Positions 38,388-49,648 of a stretch of DNA of 64,000 nucleotides are shown here, piece after piece; position 1 is the stretch's first letter, and each line of letters begins with the position of its first letter. The position numbers and the translations under genes are program-made. This stretch comes from NCEH01 sp043195095 (GTDB taxonomy: Bacteria > Pseudomonadota > Alphaproteobacteria > Rhizobiales > Xanthobacteraceae). The notes beneath the pieces were generated by a model. The model was given only the letters and a program-made list of their open reading frames with translations, had not been told where the DNA came from and made no database searches. The DNA lies in NCBI RefSeq assembly GCF_043195095.1, contig NZ_JBAFWN010000016.1; one strand, 5' to 3'.

Positions 38388-41131
38388 GCTTTCCCCGCAT
38401 CGAGACGCTTGATCGCCGGGGCGAGCGGCTTTGCGGCGGCCTCATAATCCGCCCAGGGCCGCCGCTCCTCCAGCGAAGCGGGCGCGGTGCGCACGGTGAA
38501 GCGCTTCGGATCGAGCCCGGCCTTCACCTCCTCCCACAGCAAAGGCATGGAGACGGTGGCGCCGGGTCGCGCGCGCGGCGAGAGCGGCGCCACCGCCGTC
38601 GCCATGCGGTCGTTGCGCAGATAATCGAGGAAGATGCGGCCGGTGCGCAGCTTCTTGGCCATGTTGACCACATAGAGATCGGGCGCGTCGCGGGCCATGC
38701 GCGCGCACACCTCGCGGGCGAACGCCTTCGCCTGCGCCCAGTCCGGCCCGCCGGATTTCGGCGCCGCAAGCGGCACCACCACGTGCAGCCCCTTGCCGCC
38801 CGTGGTCTTGCAGAAGGTCGGAAGGCCGAGCGCCTCCAACGCCTCGCGCAGGTGCAGGGCCGCCGCGACCACGGCGGCAAAATCCACCTCCGGCCCCGGA
38901 TCGAGATCGAACACCAGCCGCCCCGGCACCTCCGGGCGGCTGGGCGCGCAGTTCCACGGGTGCAATTCCAGCCCCGCCACCTGCGCCACCGCCGCAAGGC
39001 CCTCCACCCGATCGACCTGGAGATAGGGCTTGCGGTCTCCGGAGACGGTGATGAGGTTCAAGAGGTTGGACGTCCCTTTCATGGCGTGCCGCTGGAAGAA
39101 AGTTTCCGCGTCGATGCCGTCGGGCGCCCGGACGATGGAGCACGGGCGGCCCTGGATGTGCGGCAGCATCCAGGCACCCACGGCCTCGAAATAGCGGGCA
39201 AGGTCGAACTTGGTCACGGGCACGCCATCGCCCGCGTCGGGCCAGAGCGGCTTTGCGGGATTGGAGAGCAGCACGCCCATCACCTTCGGCTTGCCGGACG
39301 GCGCGGGCGCAGGGGCGGCCGGCGGAGCGGGGTCCTTCGCCGCCCCGGAGCGGGCGGGTTTCGCTTTGCCCGGCGCCGGCTGGGACATCTGCGCCGTGTC
39401 CACCGGAGCGGGACGCTCGGCCTCCACCTCGGCCGCCGGCTTGTCCTCGCGCAATGCCTTGAAGGCCGCCTGCCGCACCATGCCGGAGGTGGTCCAGCCG
39501 GCGAATTCCACTTCCGCCACCAGTTCGGGCCGGGTCCAATGCACCCCCGCCTCCTTGCGCGGGGCGTTGGCGCCGGTGAAGGGCGAAGCCTTCGCCTCCA
39601 CGGCCTCGAGGCGCGGCAGCAAGGTCTTCACCTTGGCGGCGCCATAGCCGGTGCCGACGCGGCCGAGATAGACGAAATAGTCGTCGCGATGCACGCCCAC
39701 CAACAGCGATCTGAACGCCCCGTTCGTGGTGGACCAGCCGCCGATCACCACCTCATGGCCGGCGCGGCATTTGGCCTTGGTCCAGGCGCCGCTGCGGCCG
39801 GAGGCATAAGGGGCATCGAGGCGCTTGGAGACGATCCCCTCCAGATCGAGCTGGCAGGCGGAGCGCAGCACCGCGTCGCCGCTATTGTCGAGATGCTCCA
39901 CATAGCGCAGGCGCGCGTTCTCCCCCTGCGCGTCCAACAGGGCCTGGAGACGCTCCTTGCGGGTTTCCAGCGGCAGCGCGCGCAGATCCTCGGCGCCCGC
40001 GAACAGCAGGTCGAAGGCGAAATAGATCAGGTCCTGCGTCCGCCCTTCCGAGAGCGCCACCTGGAGCGCGGGAAAATCCGGCGCGCCATGGGCATTGAGC
40101 GCCACCACCTCGCCGTCGATCAGCGCATCGGGAAGGGTGCCCGCCGCCTCGGCGATGGCTGAGAAGCGCGCCGTCCAGTCGAGCCCGGTGCGGGTGCGCA
40201 GCGCCGCCTTTCCGCCCTCCACCCGCAGCTGGATGCGGTAGCCGTCGAGCTTGATCTCGTGCACCCACCCCTTCCCGGAAGGCGGGCGCTCCAGCGAGGT
40301 GCACAATTGGGGCGGCACGAAATCCGGCATCGCGGCGGGCGCAGGAGCGGCGCGTTTGCGCGCCGCAGTCTTCGCTGGCGCAGCCACGGGCTTGGACCGC
40401 ACCACGGCCGCATCTGCGGCGCTCGCGCCCTTGGCCTTGGCCGCGCGGGCATCGGCAGCGAGGCCGGCGCGGGAATCCCACACCGCATCGGCCGCCACCT
40501 TGCCGCCGCGCGCCGTCATGAAGGGGGTGGGTGCGGGTCCTTCGCCGGCGGCGATCTCTTCCATGCCGCGACCCGAGGCAACCGAGCGGTCCTGCTTCAG
40601 CAAGGCATCCTTGTCGCCGGGATGGGCGTCCGCGTCGCGATGCTTGATGAGCAGCCAATTGGTGCGCTTGCCGCCGGTGCGATCGGTCTTCATGCGCACC
40701 AGCACATAGCTGCCATGGAGCTTTTCCCCCTGGAGGGTGAATTTCAGATCGCCCTTGGCCAAGGCCTCCTCGGCGGAAAGATCGCCCTCCACCTCCCAGG
40801 TGCCGCGATCCCACAGCATCACCGTGCCGCCGCCATATTGGCCCTTGGGAATGGTGCCTTCGAAATCGCCGTAATCGAGCGGGTGGTCCTCCACCTCGAC
40901 CGCGAGGCGCTTGTCCGCCGGGTCGAGGGAGGGTCCGCGCGTGACCGCCCAGGATTTGAACACCCCGTCCAGTTCCAGGCGGAAATCATAATGCAGGCGC
41001 GTCGCGTCGTGCTTCTGCACCACGAAGCGCAGCGCGTTCCCCGGTGCCACGGCGTGCGCGCCGCTCGGCTCGGCGGTCTGCTTGAAATCCCGCTTGGCGC
41101 GATACTTGGAGAGCTTGTTCGTCTGTGCCAC
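38363..41131 (-). CDS. ligD: Multifunctional NHEJ DNA ligase D
   Basis: A 922-residue LigD for bacterial double-strand break joining with Ku. Domains in order: 3'-phosphoesterase (about 30-190, HDATRLHYDFRLELDGV), ATP-dependent ligase (about 270-570, nucleotidyl-accepting Lys294 in IKLDGYR), and primase-like polymerase (about 620-910, SIVRAPDG and LVFDLDPGPEVDFA with the metal-binding DLDPG). The start is taken as GTG 41131 with GGAG 7 bases upstream; a TTG at 41152 is less likely. Ala/Lys/Pro-rich linkers separate the domains. The ku gene at 41217 diverges from it. Confidence 0.93.
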   Translation of the reverse strand: MAQTNKLSKYRAKRDFKQTAEPSGAHAVAPGNALRFVVQKHDATRLHYDFRLELDGVFKSWAVTRGPSLDPADKRLAVEVEDHPLDYGDFEGTIPKGQYGGGTVMLWDRGTWEVEGDLSAEEALAKGDLKFTLQGEKLHGSYVLVRMKTDRTGGKRTNWLLIKHRDADAHPGDKDALLKQDRSVASGRGMEEIAAGEGPAPTPFMTARGGKVAADAVWDSRAGLAADARAAKAKGASAADAAVVRSKPVAAPAKTAARKRAAPAPAAMPDFVPPQLCTSLERPPSGKGWVHEIKLDGYRIQLRVEGGKAALRTRTGLDWTARFSAIAEAAGTLPDALIDGEVVALNAHGAPDFPALQVALSEGRTQDLIYFAFDLLFAGAEDLRALPLETRKERLQALLDAQGENARLRYVEHLDNSGDAVLRSACQLDLEGIVSKRLDAPYASGRSGAWTKAKCRAGHEVVIGGWSTTNGAFRSLLVGVHRDDYFVYLGRVGTGYGAAKVKTLLPRLEAVEAKASPFTGANAPRKEAGVHWTRPELVAEVEFAGWTTSGMVRQAAFKALREDKPAAEVEAERPAPVDTAQMSQPAPGKAKPARSGAAKDPAPPAAPAPAPSGKPKVMGVLLSNPAKPLWPDAGDGVPVTKFDLARYFEAVGAWMLPHIQGRPCSIVRAPDGIDAETFFQRHAMKGTSNLLNLITVSGDRKPYLQVDRVEGLAAVAQVAGLELHPWNCAPSRPEVPGRLVFDLDPGPEVDFAAVVAAALHLREALEALGLPTFCKTTGGKGLHVVVPLAAPKSGGPDWAQAKAFAREVCARMARDAPDLYVVNMAKKLRTGRIFLDYLRNDRMATAVAPLSPRARPGATVSMPLLWEEVKAGLDPKRFTVRTAPASLEERRPWADYEAAAKPLAPAIKRLDAGKAAGPRAKR

Positions 41132-41216
41132 GCTCGTCTCCGTCCGATGCAACGGGAACTCGGCTTGAGCCTAAGGGTTCACTGCGCGAGCGCACAATTC
41201 CGCCGGAGCAATGACG

Positions 41217-42023
41217 ATGGCCACGCCGTCCTTCTGGAAGGGCTTCCTCAAGCTCTCCCTCGTCACCTGCCCGGTGGCCATGATGCCCGCGACCACCCAG
41301 GCGGAGAAAATCCGCTTCCACACCCTCAACCGCGAAACCGGCCATCGGGTCCGCGCGCAATATGTGGACAGCGAAAGCCAGGAGCCCGTGGACGACGACG
41401 ACCAGGTGATGGGCTATGCCCGCGACGGGGAGAGCTACGTCACCTTCGAGGATGAGGAATTGGACGCGGTGGCGCTGGAGAGCACCCGCACCATCGACAT
41501 CGAAACCTTCGTGCCCGACACTTCCATCGGCTGGCTCTGGTACGACACGCCGCATTATCTCTTCCCCAACGATCCGGTCGGCGAGGAGGCGTTCGCGGTG
41601 ATCCGCGACGCCATGGCCGCCACGAAGACCGCCGGCATCGCCCGCCTCGTGCTCTATCGGCGCGAGCGCGCGGTGCTGGTGAAGCCGGATGGCAAGGGCA
41701 TGGTGGTGTGGACCCTGCGCTATGGCAATGAGGTGCGCGCCCCGGACGAGGTATTCGACACCGTCGACGCCGCCAAGCCCGAGGCGGCCTCACTGAAGCT
41801 GGTCCAGGCCCTGATCGCGGAGCGCGCGCAGCCCTGGAGCGCGGATCTGGTGAAGGATCCCGTCCAGGCGGAGCTGAAGAAGATCATCGCCGCCAAGAAG
41901 AAGGGCCGCGCCCGCGCGAAGCCGAAGGCCCCGGCGGAGGCCCCGGGCAATGTGGTCAACATCATGGATGCGCTGAAGCGCAGCCTGAAGGCGGAAGAAG
42001 GAAGCGGCAAGCGCGGCAAGTGA
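41217..42023 (+). CDS. ku: DNA end-binding protein Ku (first copy)
   Basis: A 268-residue Ku homologue that encircles DNA ends and recruits LigD. Conserved segments include SFWKGFLKLSLVTCPVAM, the HTLNRETGHRVRAQYVD stretch, and YRRERAVLVKPDGKGMVVWTLRY. It ends with a short Lys/Ala-rich tail and GNVVNIMDALKRSLKAE. GGAG spacing favours ATG 41217 over the overlapping ATG 41211. It is divergent from ligD with only about 85 bases between starts, so a shared regulatory region is likely. Confidence 0.92.
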   Translation: MATPSFWKGFLKLSLVTCPVAMMPATTQAEKIRFHTLNRETGHRVRAQYVDSESQEPVDDDDQVMGYARDGESYVTFEDEELDAVALESTRTIDIETFVPDTSIGWLWYDTPHYLFPNDPVGEEAFAVIRDAMAATKTAGIARLVLYRRERAVLVKPDGKGMVVWTLRYGNEVRAPDEVFDTVDAAKPEAASLKLVQALIAERAQPWSADLVKDPVQAELKKIIAAKKKGRARAKPKAPAEAPGNVVNIMDALKRSLKAEEGSGKRGK

Positions 42024-42259
42024 AGGACTGGCGCACGGATGCGCCCGAGGTGCGATCGACAGTCAGGGTGCGGCGCGTTTGCAGCAAGACATCGTCATGC
42101 ACGGGCTTGTCCCGTGCATCCACGCGGCACTGCTGGCCTTCGCGTTCCGGGTCCGCGCCAGCGGCCCGGCGTGGGTGGCCGGGACCAGCCCGGCCATGAC
42201 GACCGAAGACCAGCGACGAAGGAAAAGAGATAAGGGGCGCTCGCGCGAGGGCCTTTGCC
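42024..42259. repeat. REP-like inverted repeat pair between the two ku genes
   Basis: The gap holds ATGCACGGGCTTGTCCCGTGCAT-type and GGCCGGGACCAGCCCGGCC-type stems (about 42096-42120 and 42178-42197), oriented towards each other around a GC-rich spacer. This is a common alphaproteobacterial REP design, GTCATG...CGGGCTTGTCCCG...CATCCACGC. A related copy occurs at the right window edge. No gene is seen in the gap. Confidence 0.72.
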
Positions 42260-43207
42260 TCAGCCGGCCTTGCGCACCGAAGCCGCCTTCGCCTTTGTTG
42301 TTCCTGCCTTTGTCGTTCCTGCCTTGGGCGCCTTCGACTCGCCCGAGGATTTGGCCGAGGATTTGGCGCTGCCCTTGGCTGAACCCGCGCTCTTCGCGCC
42401 CACCTTCGGCTCGCCCTTCGTCCCCGCTTTGGCCCCGCCGCCGGCGCTCGCGCGCAGCGCATCCAGTAGGTTGACCACGTTCGATTTGGCGGCCGCCTTC
42501 GGCGGGGCGATCTTGCGGCCCTCCTGCTTGGCCCGCACCAGATCCACCACCGCCGCCTCATAGCGATCCTCGAAGGCGGTGGGATCGAAGCTGCCGGCCT
42601 TGGTGGCTATGATGTGCTTGGCGAGATCCAGCATCTCGCCCTTCACCTTCAGCGCCGGCACATGCGAGAAGGCATCGGCGGCGGCACGGACCTCATAGTC
42701 GAAATTCAGCGTGGTCGCGATCATGCCGGCCTCGTAGGGCCGCAGCAGCACGGTGCGCACGCGACGGAACAGCACCGTGCGCGCCAGCGCCGCCACCTTT
42801 TTCGCCTCCATGCCGGCGCGGATCAGCGCGAACACCTTGGCGGCCACATCGTCGGTGGGCGCGAGATAATAAGGCCGGTCGAGATAGACGAGGTCGATGT
42901 CGCCGCAGGAGACGAAGGCGGAAATATCCAGCGTCTTGTCGGCGTCCGGGACGGCGGCGGCGATCTCCTCCGGCTCCAGCACGACATAATCGCCGTTGCC
43001 GGTCTCATAGCCCTTCACCTGCTGGTCGCGCTCCACCGGTTCGCCGGTCTCCTCGTCCACGAACAGGCGGTTCAGCCGGTGGCCGCTGGCGCGGCTGACG
43101 GTATGGAACGCCACCCGCTCGGACTGGGAGACGGCGGAATAAAGCCCCACCGCGCAGCTCAGCTCCGCGATCTTGAGGAAACCCTTCCAATTGGCCCGCG
43201 GCGACAT
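42260..43207 (-). CDS. ku: DNA end-binding protein Ku (second copy) with long basic tail
   Basis: A 315-residue Ku paralogue with RANWKGFLKIAELSCAVGLYS and the HTVSRASGHRLNRLFVDEETGE stretch. It clearly differs from the first copy. After the core (to about residue 250, SNVVNLLDALRAS) it carries a low-complexity tail of about 60 residues made of Lys, Ala, Gly, Ser and Thr, with a KAGTT repeat. Such extended tails are associated with DNA binding and threading in bacterial Ku. The start at 43207 has GGAG 6 bases upstream. It converges with the first ku gene. Confidence 0.92.
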   Translation of the reverse strand: MSPRANWKGFLKIAELSCAVGLYSAVSQSERVAFHTVSRASGHRLNRLFVDEETGEPVERDQQVKGYETGNGDYVVLEPEEIAAAVPDADKTLDISAFVSCGDIDLVYLDRPYYLAPTDDVAAKVFALIRAGMEAKKVAALARTVLFRRVRTVLLRPYEAGMIATTLNFDYEVRAAADAFSHVPALKVKGEMLDLAKHIIATKAGSFDPTAFEDRYEAAVVDLVRAKQEGRKIAPPKAAAKSNVVNLLDALRASAGGGAKAGTKGEPKVGAKSAGSAKGSAKSSAKSSGESKAPKAGTTKAGTTKAKAASVRKAG

Positions 43208-43324
43208 GGACAGCTCCGGTGCGCAGATCCCCTTAAACGCGGCCGCACCGCGCGCGTTCCGCCCCACCTCGCGAAGAGCTGCATTGACCGGCGCGCCGCG
43301 CGATTTTACTCAAGGAGCATAAGA

Positions 43325-43438
43325 ATGGCCCGGATCGAACGGCGCCGCAATTCGGGAGAAGGACGCGCCGCGCGCGTCATGCCGGGAGAGGTGACGTGCT
43401 CGCCCATAATCCTTGGCTGGTGGCCCTGTCGCTGCTGA
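43325..43438 (+). CDS. Possible 37-residue leader ORF overlapping coxC
   Basis: An ATG at 43325 is preceded by a strong AAGGAG at 43312-43317 and opens a short frame ending at 43438. It overlaps the start of coxC (43396) in another phase. The peptide is Arg-rich at first, then ends ILGWWPCRC. It may be a leader peptide coupling translation into coxC, whose own GTG start has only a modest ribosome site. No homology is known, and it may be noise. Confidence 0.3.
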   Translation: MARIERRRNSGEGRAARVMPGEVTCSPIILGWWPCRC

Positions 43439-44691
43439 TCGCGGCCCAGGGCAGCTATGTGAGCCTGCTGCTGGCGGACCAGGTGGACCGCAGCGTCGGC
43501 GTGCGCCGGCGGCTTGCCCTTGCGGCAGCGGCGATGACGCTGGCGGTCAGCATCTGGTCCATGCATTTCGTCGGCATGCTGGCGGCGAAGTTTCCCGTCG
43601 GCGTGGATTTCCTGGTGCTGCCGACGCTCGTGTCGTTCCTCATCTGCGTGCTGATGGTGGGGGCCGGCGTGCTGATCGTGCACACGCCCCATCCCCGCCC
43701 GCTGCGCATCGCCGGCGGGGCGCTCGCCATGGGAGCAGGGGTGATGGCCATGCATTATATCGGCATGTCGGCCATCGACATGCCCGGCCACATGCACCAT
43801 GAGCCGCGCTATGTGCTGGCGGCGGGCGTGGTGGCGGTGGCCGCGAGCGCGCTCGCCTTGTGGCAGATCGAGCGGCCGTTCGTCAGCGCCTCGCGCATGG
43901 CCTCTGCGGTGCTGCTGGGGCTCGCCATTTCCGGCATGCACTATACCGCCATGGCCGGCATGAGCGTGATGGCCGACCACGGCGCCCCGATGTCCTCGAC
44001 GGTAACGCCGAGCCTGTCGCACGATCTGATGGCGATGATCGTGGCGGTGGTGTCGTTCCTCATCTCCGGCGGCTTCCTGCTCTCGCTGATGCCGGAGCGC
44101 GCGCCGGTCGCCGAAGCGGGCGCCGCCTTGGCCACCGCGCATCCGGCCACCGGCCGCGCGGCGGAACCGCATCCGCAAGGGCAAGGAGGCCTGCACCCGC
44201 GCGATTCCGCCCCCCATGCCCCGCCGCCACTGCCGCAACGCCCGCTCACGGCCACCCCGGCCGCGGGAGACGCGGCAGACCTCAACGCCTTCCTGGAGGA
44301 GGCGCCCCCCGCCGCGCCGCCCTCGGCCGCGAACGGAGCTTCCCCGCGATTCGCCCGCGAGATCGAGGTGGAGAAGGACGGCCAACGCCGCGCCCTGCCG
44401 GTGGGGGATATCGTGTTCGTGCGGGCCAACGCCCGCTACACCTATATCTCCGACGGCGCGCACGAATTCTTCTGCCAACACACCATCGGCGAGGTGGATG
44501 GCCTGCTCGATCCCTCCGCCTTCATGCGCGTCCACCGCAGCTATATCGTCGCGCTGGCGCATATCGAGGCGGTGCGGCGGGTGGGGGATGCGGGGGCGGC
44601 GGAGATCGACGCGGTCCTGCAGCGCAGCATTCCTGTTGCACGTGCGCGCTTCTCCACGCTGAAGCAGCGTGTGAGCGCCGCCAAGGCGTGA
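43396..44691 (+). CDS. coxC: CoxC: MHYT membrane sensor with LytTR DNA-binding domain
   Basis: A 431-residue membrane regulator. Seven helices carry three MHYT-type motifs (MHF at 56-58, MHY at 119-121, MHY at 181-183) that are thought to bind a metal and sense a gas such as CO, NO or O2. An Ala/Pro-rich linker (about 245-320) joins a LytTR DNA-binding domain (about 325-430, VFVRANARYTYISDG and FMRVHRSYIVAL). This is the architecture of CoxC/CoxH in Afipia (Oligotropha) carboxidovorans. Starts at GTG 43396. It lies directly upstream of coxM and likely controls it. Confidence 0.87.
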   Translation: MLAHNPWLVALSLLIAAQGSYVSLLLADQVDRSVGVRRRLALAAAAMTLAVSIWSMHFVGMLAAKFPVGVDFLVLPTLVSFLICVLMVGAGVLIVHTPHPRPLRIAGGALAMGAGVMAMHYIGMSAIDMPGHMHHEPRYVLAAGVVAVAASALALWQIERPFVSASRMASAVLLGLAISGMHYTAMAGMSVMADHGAPMSSTVTPSLSHDLMAMIVAVVSFLISGGFLLSLMPERAPVAEAGAALATAHPATGRAAEPHPQGQGGLHPRDSAPHAPPPLPQRPLTATPAAGDAADLNAFLEEAPPAAPPSAANGASPRFAREIEVEKDGQRRALPVGDIVFVRANARYTYISDGAHEFFCQHTIGEVDGLLDPSAFMRVHRSYIVALAHIEAVRRVGDAGAAEIDAVLQRSIPVARARFSTLKQRVSAAKA

Positions 44692-44704
44692 AACGGGCAA
44701 CAGG

Positions 44705-44775
44705 CCTGCCGCACTTCATGCCGGAATGTCAGCAGCCCTGCCGCATTTCATGCACCAACCACCGCGCTTCATGAC
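44705..44775 (+). promoter_or_regulatory. Three helically phased direct repeats upstream of coxM
   Basis: Repeats CCTGCCGCACTTCATGCC (44705-44722) and CCTGCCGCATTTCATGCA (44737-44754) agree at 16 of 18 bases. A third, weaker copy sharing CCGC..TTCATG spans 44758-44775. Start-to-start distances are 32 and 21 bases, close to three and two turns of the helix. LytTR regulators typically bind direct repeats spaced by about two turns. These are candidate CoxC sites controlling coxMSL; a promoter would lie just downstream, before 44885. Confidence 0.6.
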
Positions 44776-44884
44776 CATACGAAGCCGTTGATTCCTTTAC
44801 TCTTGTTGCTGCGGCGCGAGAGCGGCGAGCCTCTTTGGAACAAGACCAAGTCGATTGACCTGTCTGTCCAAAGGGGAAGACGCC

Positions 44885-45751
44885 ATGATTCCCGGTCGCT
44901 TCGAATATCACCGGCCGAAAAGCCTGCCGGAGGCCGTCGCGCTGCTGGCCAAGCTCGGCGAGGATGCCCGCCCGCTCGCCGGCGGCCACAGCCTGATCCC
45001 CATGATGAAACTGCGCATGGCAACGCCGGAGCATCTGGTGGACCTCGCCGGCATCGCCGACCTGAAGGGCATCCGCCACGAGGGCGGGCGCATCCTGATC
45101 GGCGCCATGACCACCCAGGCCGAGCTGATCGCCTCCACCGACCTTTCCGCCGCCCTGCCGATCCTGAAGGAAACCGCTCTGCTGATCGCCGATCCGCAGG
45201 TGCGCTATGTGGGCACGCTCGGCGGCAATGTGGCCAATGGCGATCCCGGCAACGATATGCCGGCCGTCATGATGGCGCTCAACGCCACTTATCAGCTGGC
45301 CGGAGAGAAGGGGCCGCGCGAGGTGGCCGCCCGCGATTTCTACCAGGGCGCCTATTTCACCGCCCTTGAGCCGGGCGAGATGCTCGCCGCAATCTCCATT
45401 CCGGTGCCGCCGCAGGGGCATGGCGCCGCCTATGAGAAGCTGAAGCGCAAAATCGGCGATTATGCCACCGCCGCCGCGGCCGTCGTGCTCACCAAGGCGG
45501 AAGGGCGGATCGCGACCTGCGCCATCGCGCTCACCAATGTGGGCGACACGCCGCTGCTGGCGGAAGAAGCCGCGCACATCCTCACCGGCACCAGCGCGGA
45601 CGCTTCGAGCCTCGCCCGCGCCATCGCCGCTGCCGAGGCCATCACGGAACCGGCCACCGACGGGCGCGGCACCGCCGCCTACCGCACCAAGATGGCGGGA
45701 ATCATGCTCCAGCGCGCTCTGGCGCGGGCGCTCGCCCGCGCCGCCGGCTGA
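44885..45751 (+). CDS. coxM: CO dehydrogenase medium (FAD) subunit
   Basis: A 288-residue flavoprotein subunit of the heterohexameric molybdenum CO dehydrogenase, carrying electrons from the Fe-S subunit to quinones. The FAD motifs are AGGHS at 32-36 and TLGGN at 111-115, at the same positions as in the structurally known enzyme, and the total length is the same as I recall for that protein. The ATG at 44885 follows AAGGGGAAGA. It starts the structural gene order coxM-coxS-coxL. Confidence 0.95.
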   Translation: MIPGRFEYHRPKSLPEAVALLAKLGEDARPLAGGHSLIPMMKLRMATPEHLVDLAGIADLKGIRHEGGRILIGAMTTQAELIASTDLSAALPILKETALLIADPQVRYVGTLGGNVANGDPGNDMPAVMMALNATYQLAGEKGPREVAARDFYQGAYFTALEPGEMLAAISIPVPPQGHGAAYEKLKRKIGDYATAAAAVVLTKAEGRIATCAIALTNVGDTPLLAEEAAHILTGTSADASSLARAIAAAEAITEPATDGRGTAAYRTKMAGIMLQRALARALARAAG

Positions 45752-45778
45752 CCCCTCAACTCCGCGAGGAACCCAAAA

Positions 45779-46275
45779 ATGGCGAAGGTTCACGTCTCCA
45801 TGACGGTGAACGGCGATGCGGTCGAAGGGCTCGTCGAGCCGCGCACGCTGCTCATCCATTTCATCCGCGAAAACCTGCTGCTCACCGGCGCCCATATCGG
45901 CTGCGACACCTCCCATTGCGGCGCCTGCACGGTGGATCTCGACGGCAAGTCGGTGAAGAGCTGCACCCTGTTCGCGGTGCAGGCCGAGGGCGCGCAGATC
46001 ACCACAATCGAAGGCATGGCCGCGCCCGACGGCACGCTGCACGCCCTGCAAGAAGGCTTCCGCATGATGCACGGCCTGCAATGCGGCTTCTGCACCCCCG
46101 GCATGATCCTGCGGGCGCACCGCCTGCTGCTGGAAAATCCCAACCCGAGCGAAGAGGAAATCCGCTTCGGCATCGCCGGCAACATCTGCCGCTGCACGGG
46201 CTACCAGAACATCGTCAAGGCCATTCAATACGCCGCCGCCAAGATCAACGGCGTGCCGTTCCAGGAGGCTGCGGA

Positions 46276-46279
<4 letters not shown>
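45779..46279 (+). CDS. coxS: CO dehydrogenase small (2x[2Fe-2S]) subunit
   Basis: A 166-residue iron-sulfur subunit. The plant-type cluster ligands are Cys42, 47, 50 and 62 (GCDTSHCGAC). The second cluster ligands are Cys102, 105, 137 and 139 (CGFC and CRC). Both sets are complete. It passes electrons from the molybdenum-copper site of CoxL to the FAD of CoxM. The start at 45779 follows GAGGAACCC, and the stop overlaps the coxL start by an ATGA. Confidence 0.96.
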
Positions 46280-48714
<2,435 letters not shown>

Positions 48715-48721
48715 TCCTCCA

Positions 48722-48754
48722 GGGAGGGCGCAGGGGCGCCCTCCCCTCTTTTTT
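48722..48754 (+). terminator. Intergenic terminator/attenuator between coxL and coxD
   Basis: A perfect 10-bp stem, GGGAGGGCGC (48722-48731) with GCGCCCTCCC (48736-48745), loop AGGG, followed by CTCTTTTTT to 48754. It begins 8 bases after the coxL stop and ends 15 bases before the coxD ATG. Partial read-through would give less coxDEFG than coxMSL mRNA; a stem of this kind may also stabilise the upstream message. Confidence 0.85.
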
Positions 48755-48769
48755 AATGGCGACGCACCT

Positions 48770-49648
48770 ATGAGCGAGCGGAACATCATCGCGCAGCGCC
48801 TCGCCGAGGCCGGCTATCTCGCCGACCGCGACCTTGCGACCGCGCTCTATCTGATGGACCTGCTGCACCGTCCGCTGCTGCTGGAAGGCGCAGCCGGGGT
48901 GGGCAAGACGGCGGTGGCGCAGGCGCTCGCGCAGGTGCACGGCGCGCCGCTGATCCGCCTGCAATGCTACGAGGGCCTCGACCAGAACGCCGCCCTCTAT
49001 GAATGGAACTACCAGCGCCAGATCCTCGCGCTCAAGGCCCGCGAAGGCAGCGGCGAGAGCCCACGCGCGGTGGAGGCGGAGATCTTCTCGCAGGACTATC
49101 TGCTGGAACGCCCGCTGCTCGCGGCGATCCGCAGCACCACCCCCGCGGTTCTGCTGATCGACGAGGTGGACCGGGCGGACGAGGAATTCGAAGCCTTCCT
49201 GCTGGAGATCCTCTCCGATTTCCAGGTGACCATTCCCGAATTGGGTACGGTGACGGCGCGCTCCATTCCGCGTGTGGTGCTCACCTCCAACGGCACGCGT
49301 GAACTTTCCGACGCCCTGCGCCGCCGCTGCCTCTATCATTTCGTGGATTTCCCGGAGGTGGACCGCGAAGCGGCCATCCTGAAGGCCCGCGTGCCGGGCA
49401 TCGACGCGGCGCTGGCGTTGCAAGTGGCGCGCTTCGTGCGCGATGTGCGGCGCGAGGATTTGCGCAAGGTGCCGGGCGTCGCCGAGAGCATGGATTTCGC
49501 TGCCGCCCTCACCGGCATCGGGCTGAAAGACCTGCGGCACGACCCCGAGAGCGTCTATGACCTGCTCATCACCTTGCTGAAAACCCACGAAGACCGTTGC
49601 GCCTTGCCGCGCGAAGTGGTCTCCCGCCTGCTGGAACAGGTGGCGTGA
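48770..49648 (+). CDS. coxD: CoxD: MoxR-type AAA+ ATPase for CO dehydrogenase maturation
   Basis: A 292-residue MoxR-family AAA+ protein. Walker A is GAAGVGKT at 40-47, Walker B is VLLIDEVDRADEEFEAFLLE, and sensor 1 is VVLTSNGTRELSDALRRRC. In A. carboxidovorans CoxD is needed to insert sulfur and copper into the apo active site, working with the von Willebrand protein CoxE. Its stop overlaps the coxE start. Only a short gap after the coxL hairpin separates it from the structural genes. Confidence 0.93.
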   Translation: MSERNIIAQRLAEAGYLADRDLATALYLMDLLHRPLLLEGAAGVGKTAVAQALAQVHGAPLIRLQCYEGLDQNAALYEWNYQRQILALKAREGSGESPRAVEAEIFSQDYLLERPLLAAIRSTTPAVLLIDEVDRADEEFEAFLLEILSDFQVTIPELGTVTARSIPRVVLTSNGTRELSDALRRRCLYHFVDFPEVDREAAILKARVPGIDAALALQVARFVRDVRREDLRKVPGVAESMDFAAALTGIGLKDLRHDPESVYDLLITLLKTHEDRCALPREVVSRLLEQVA

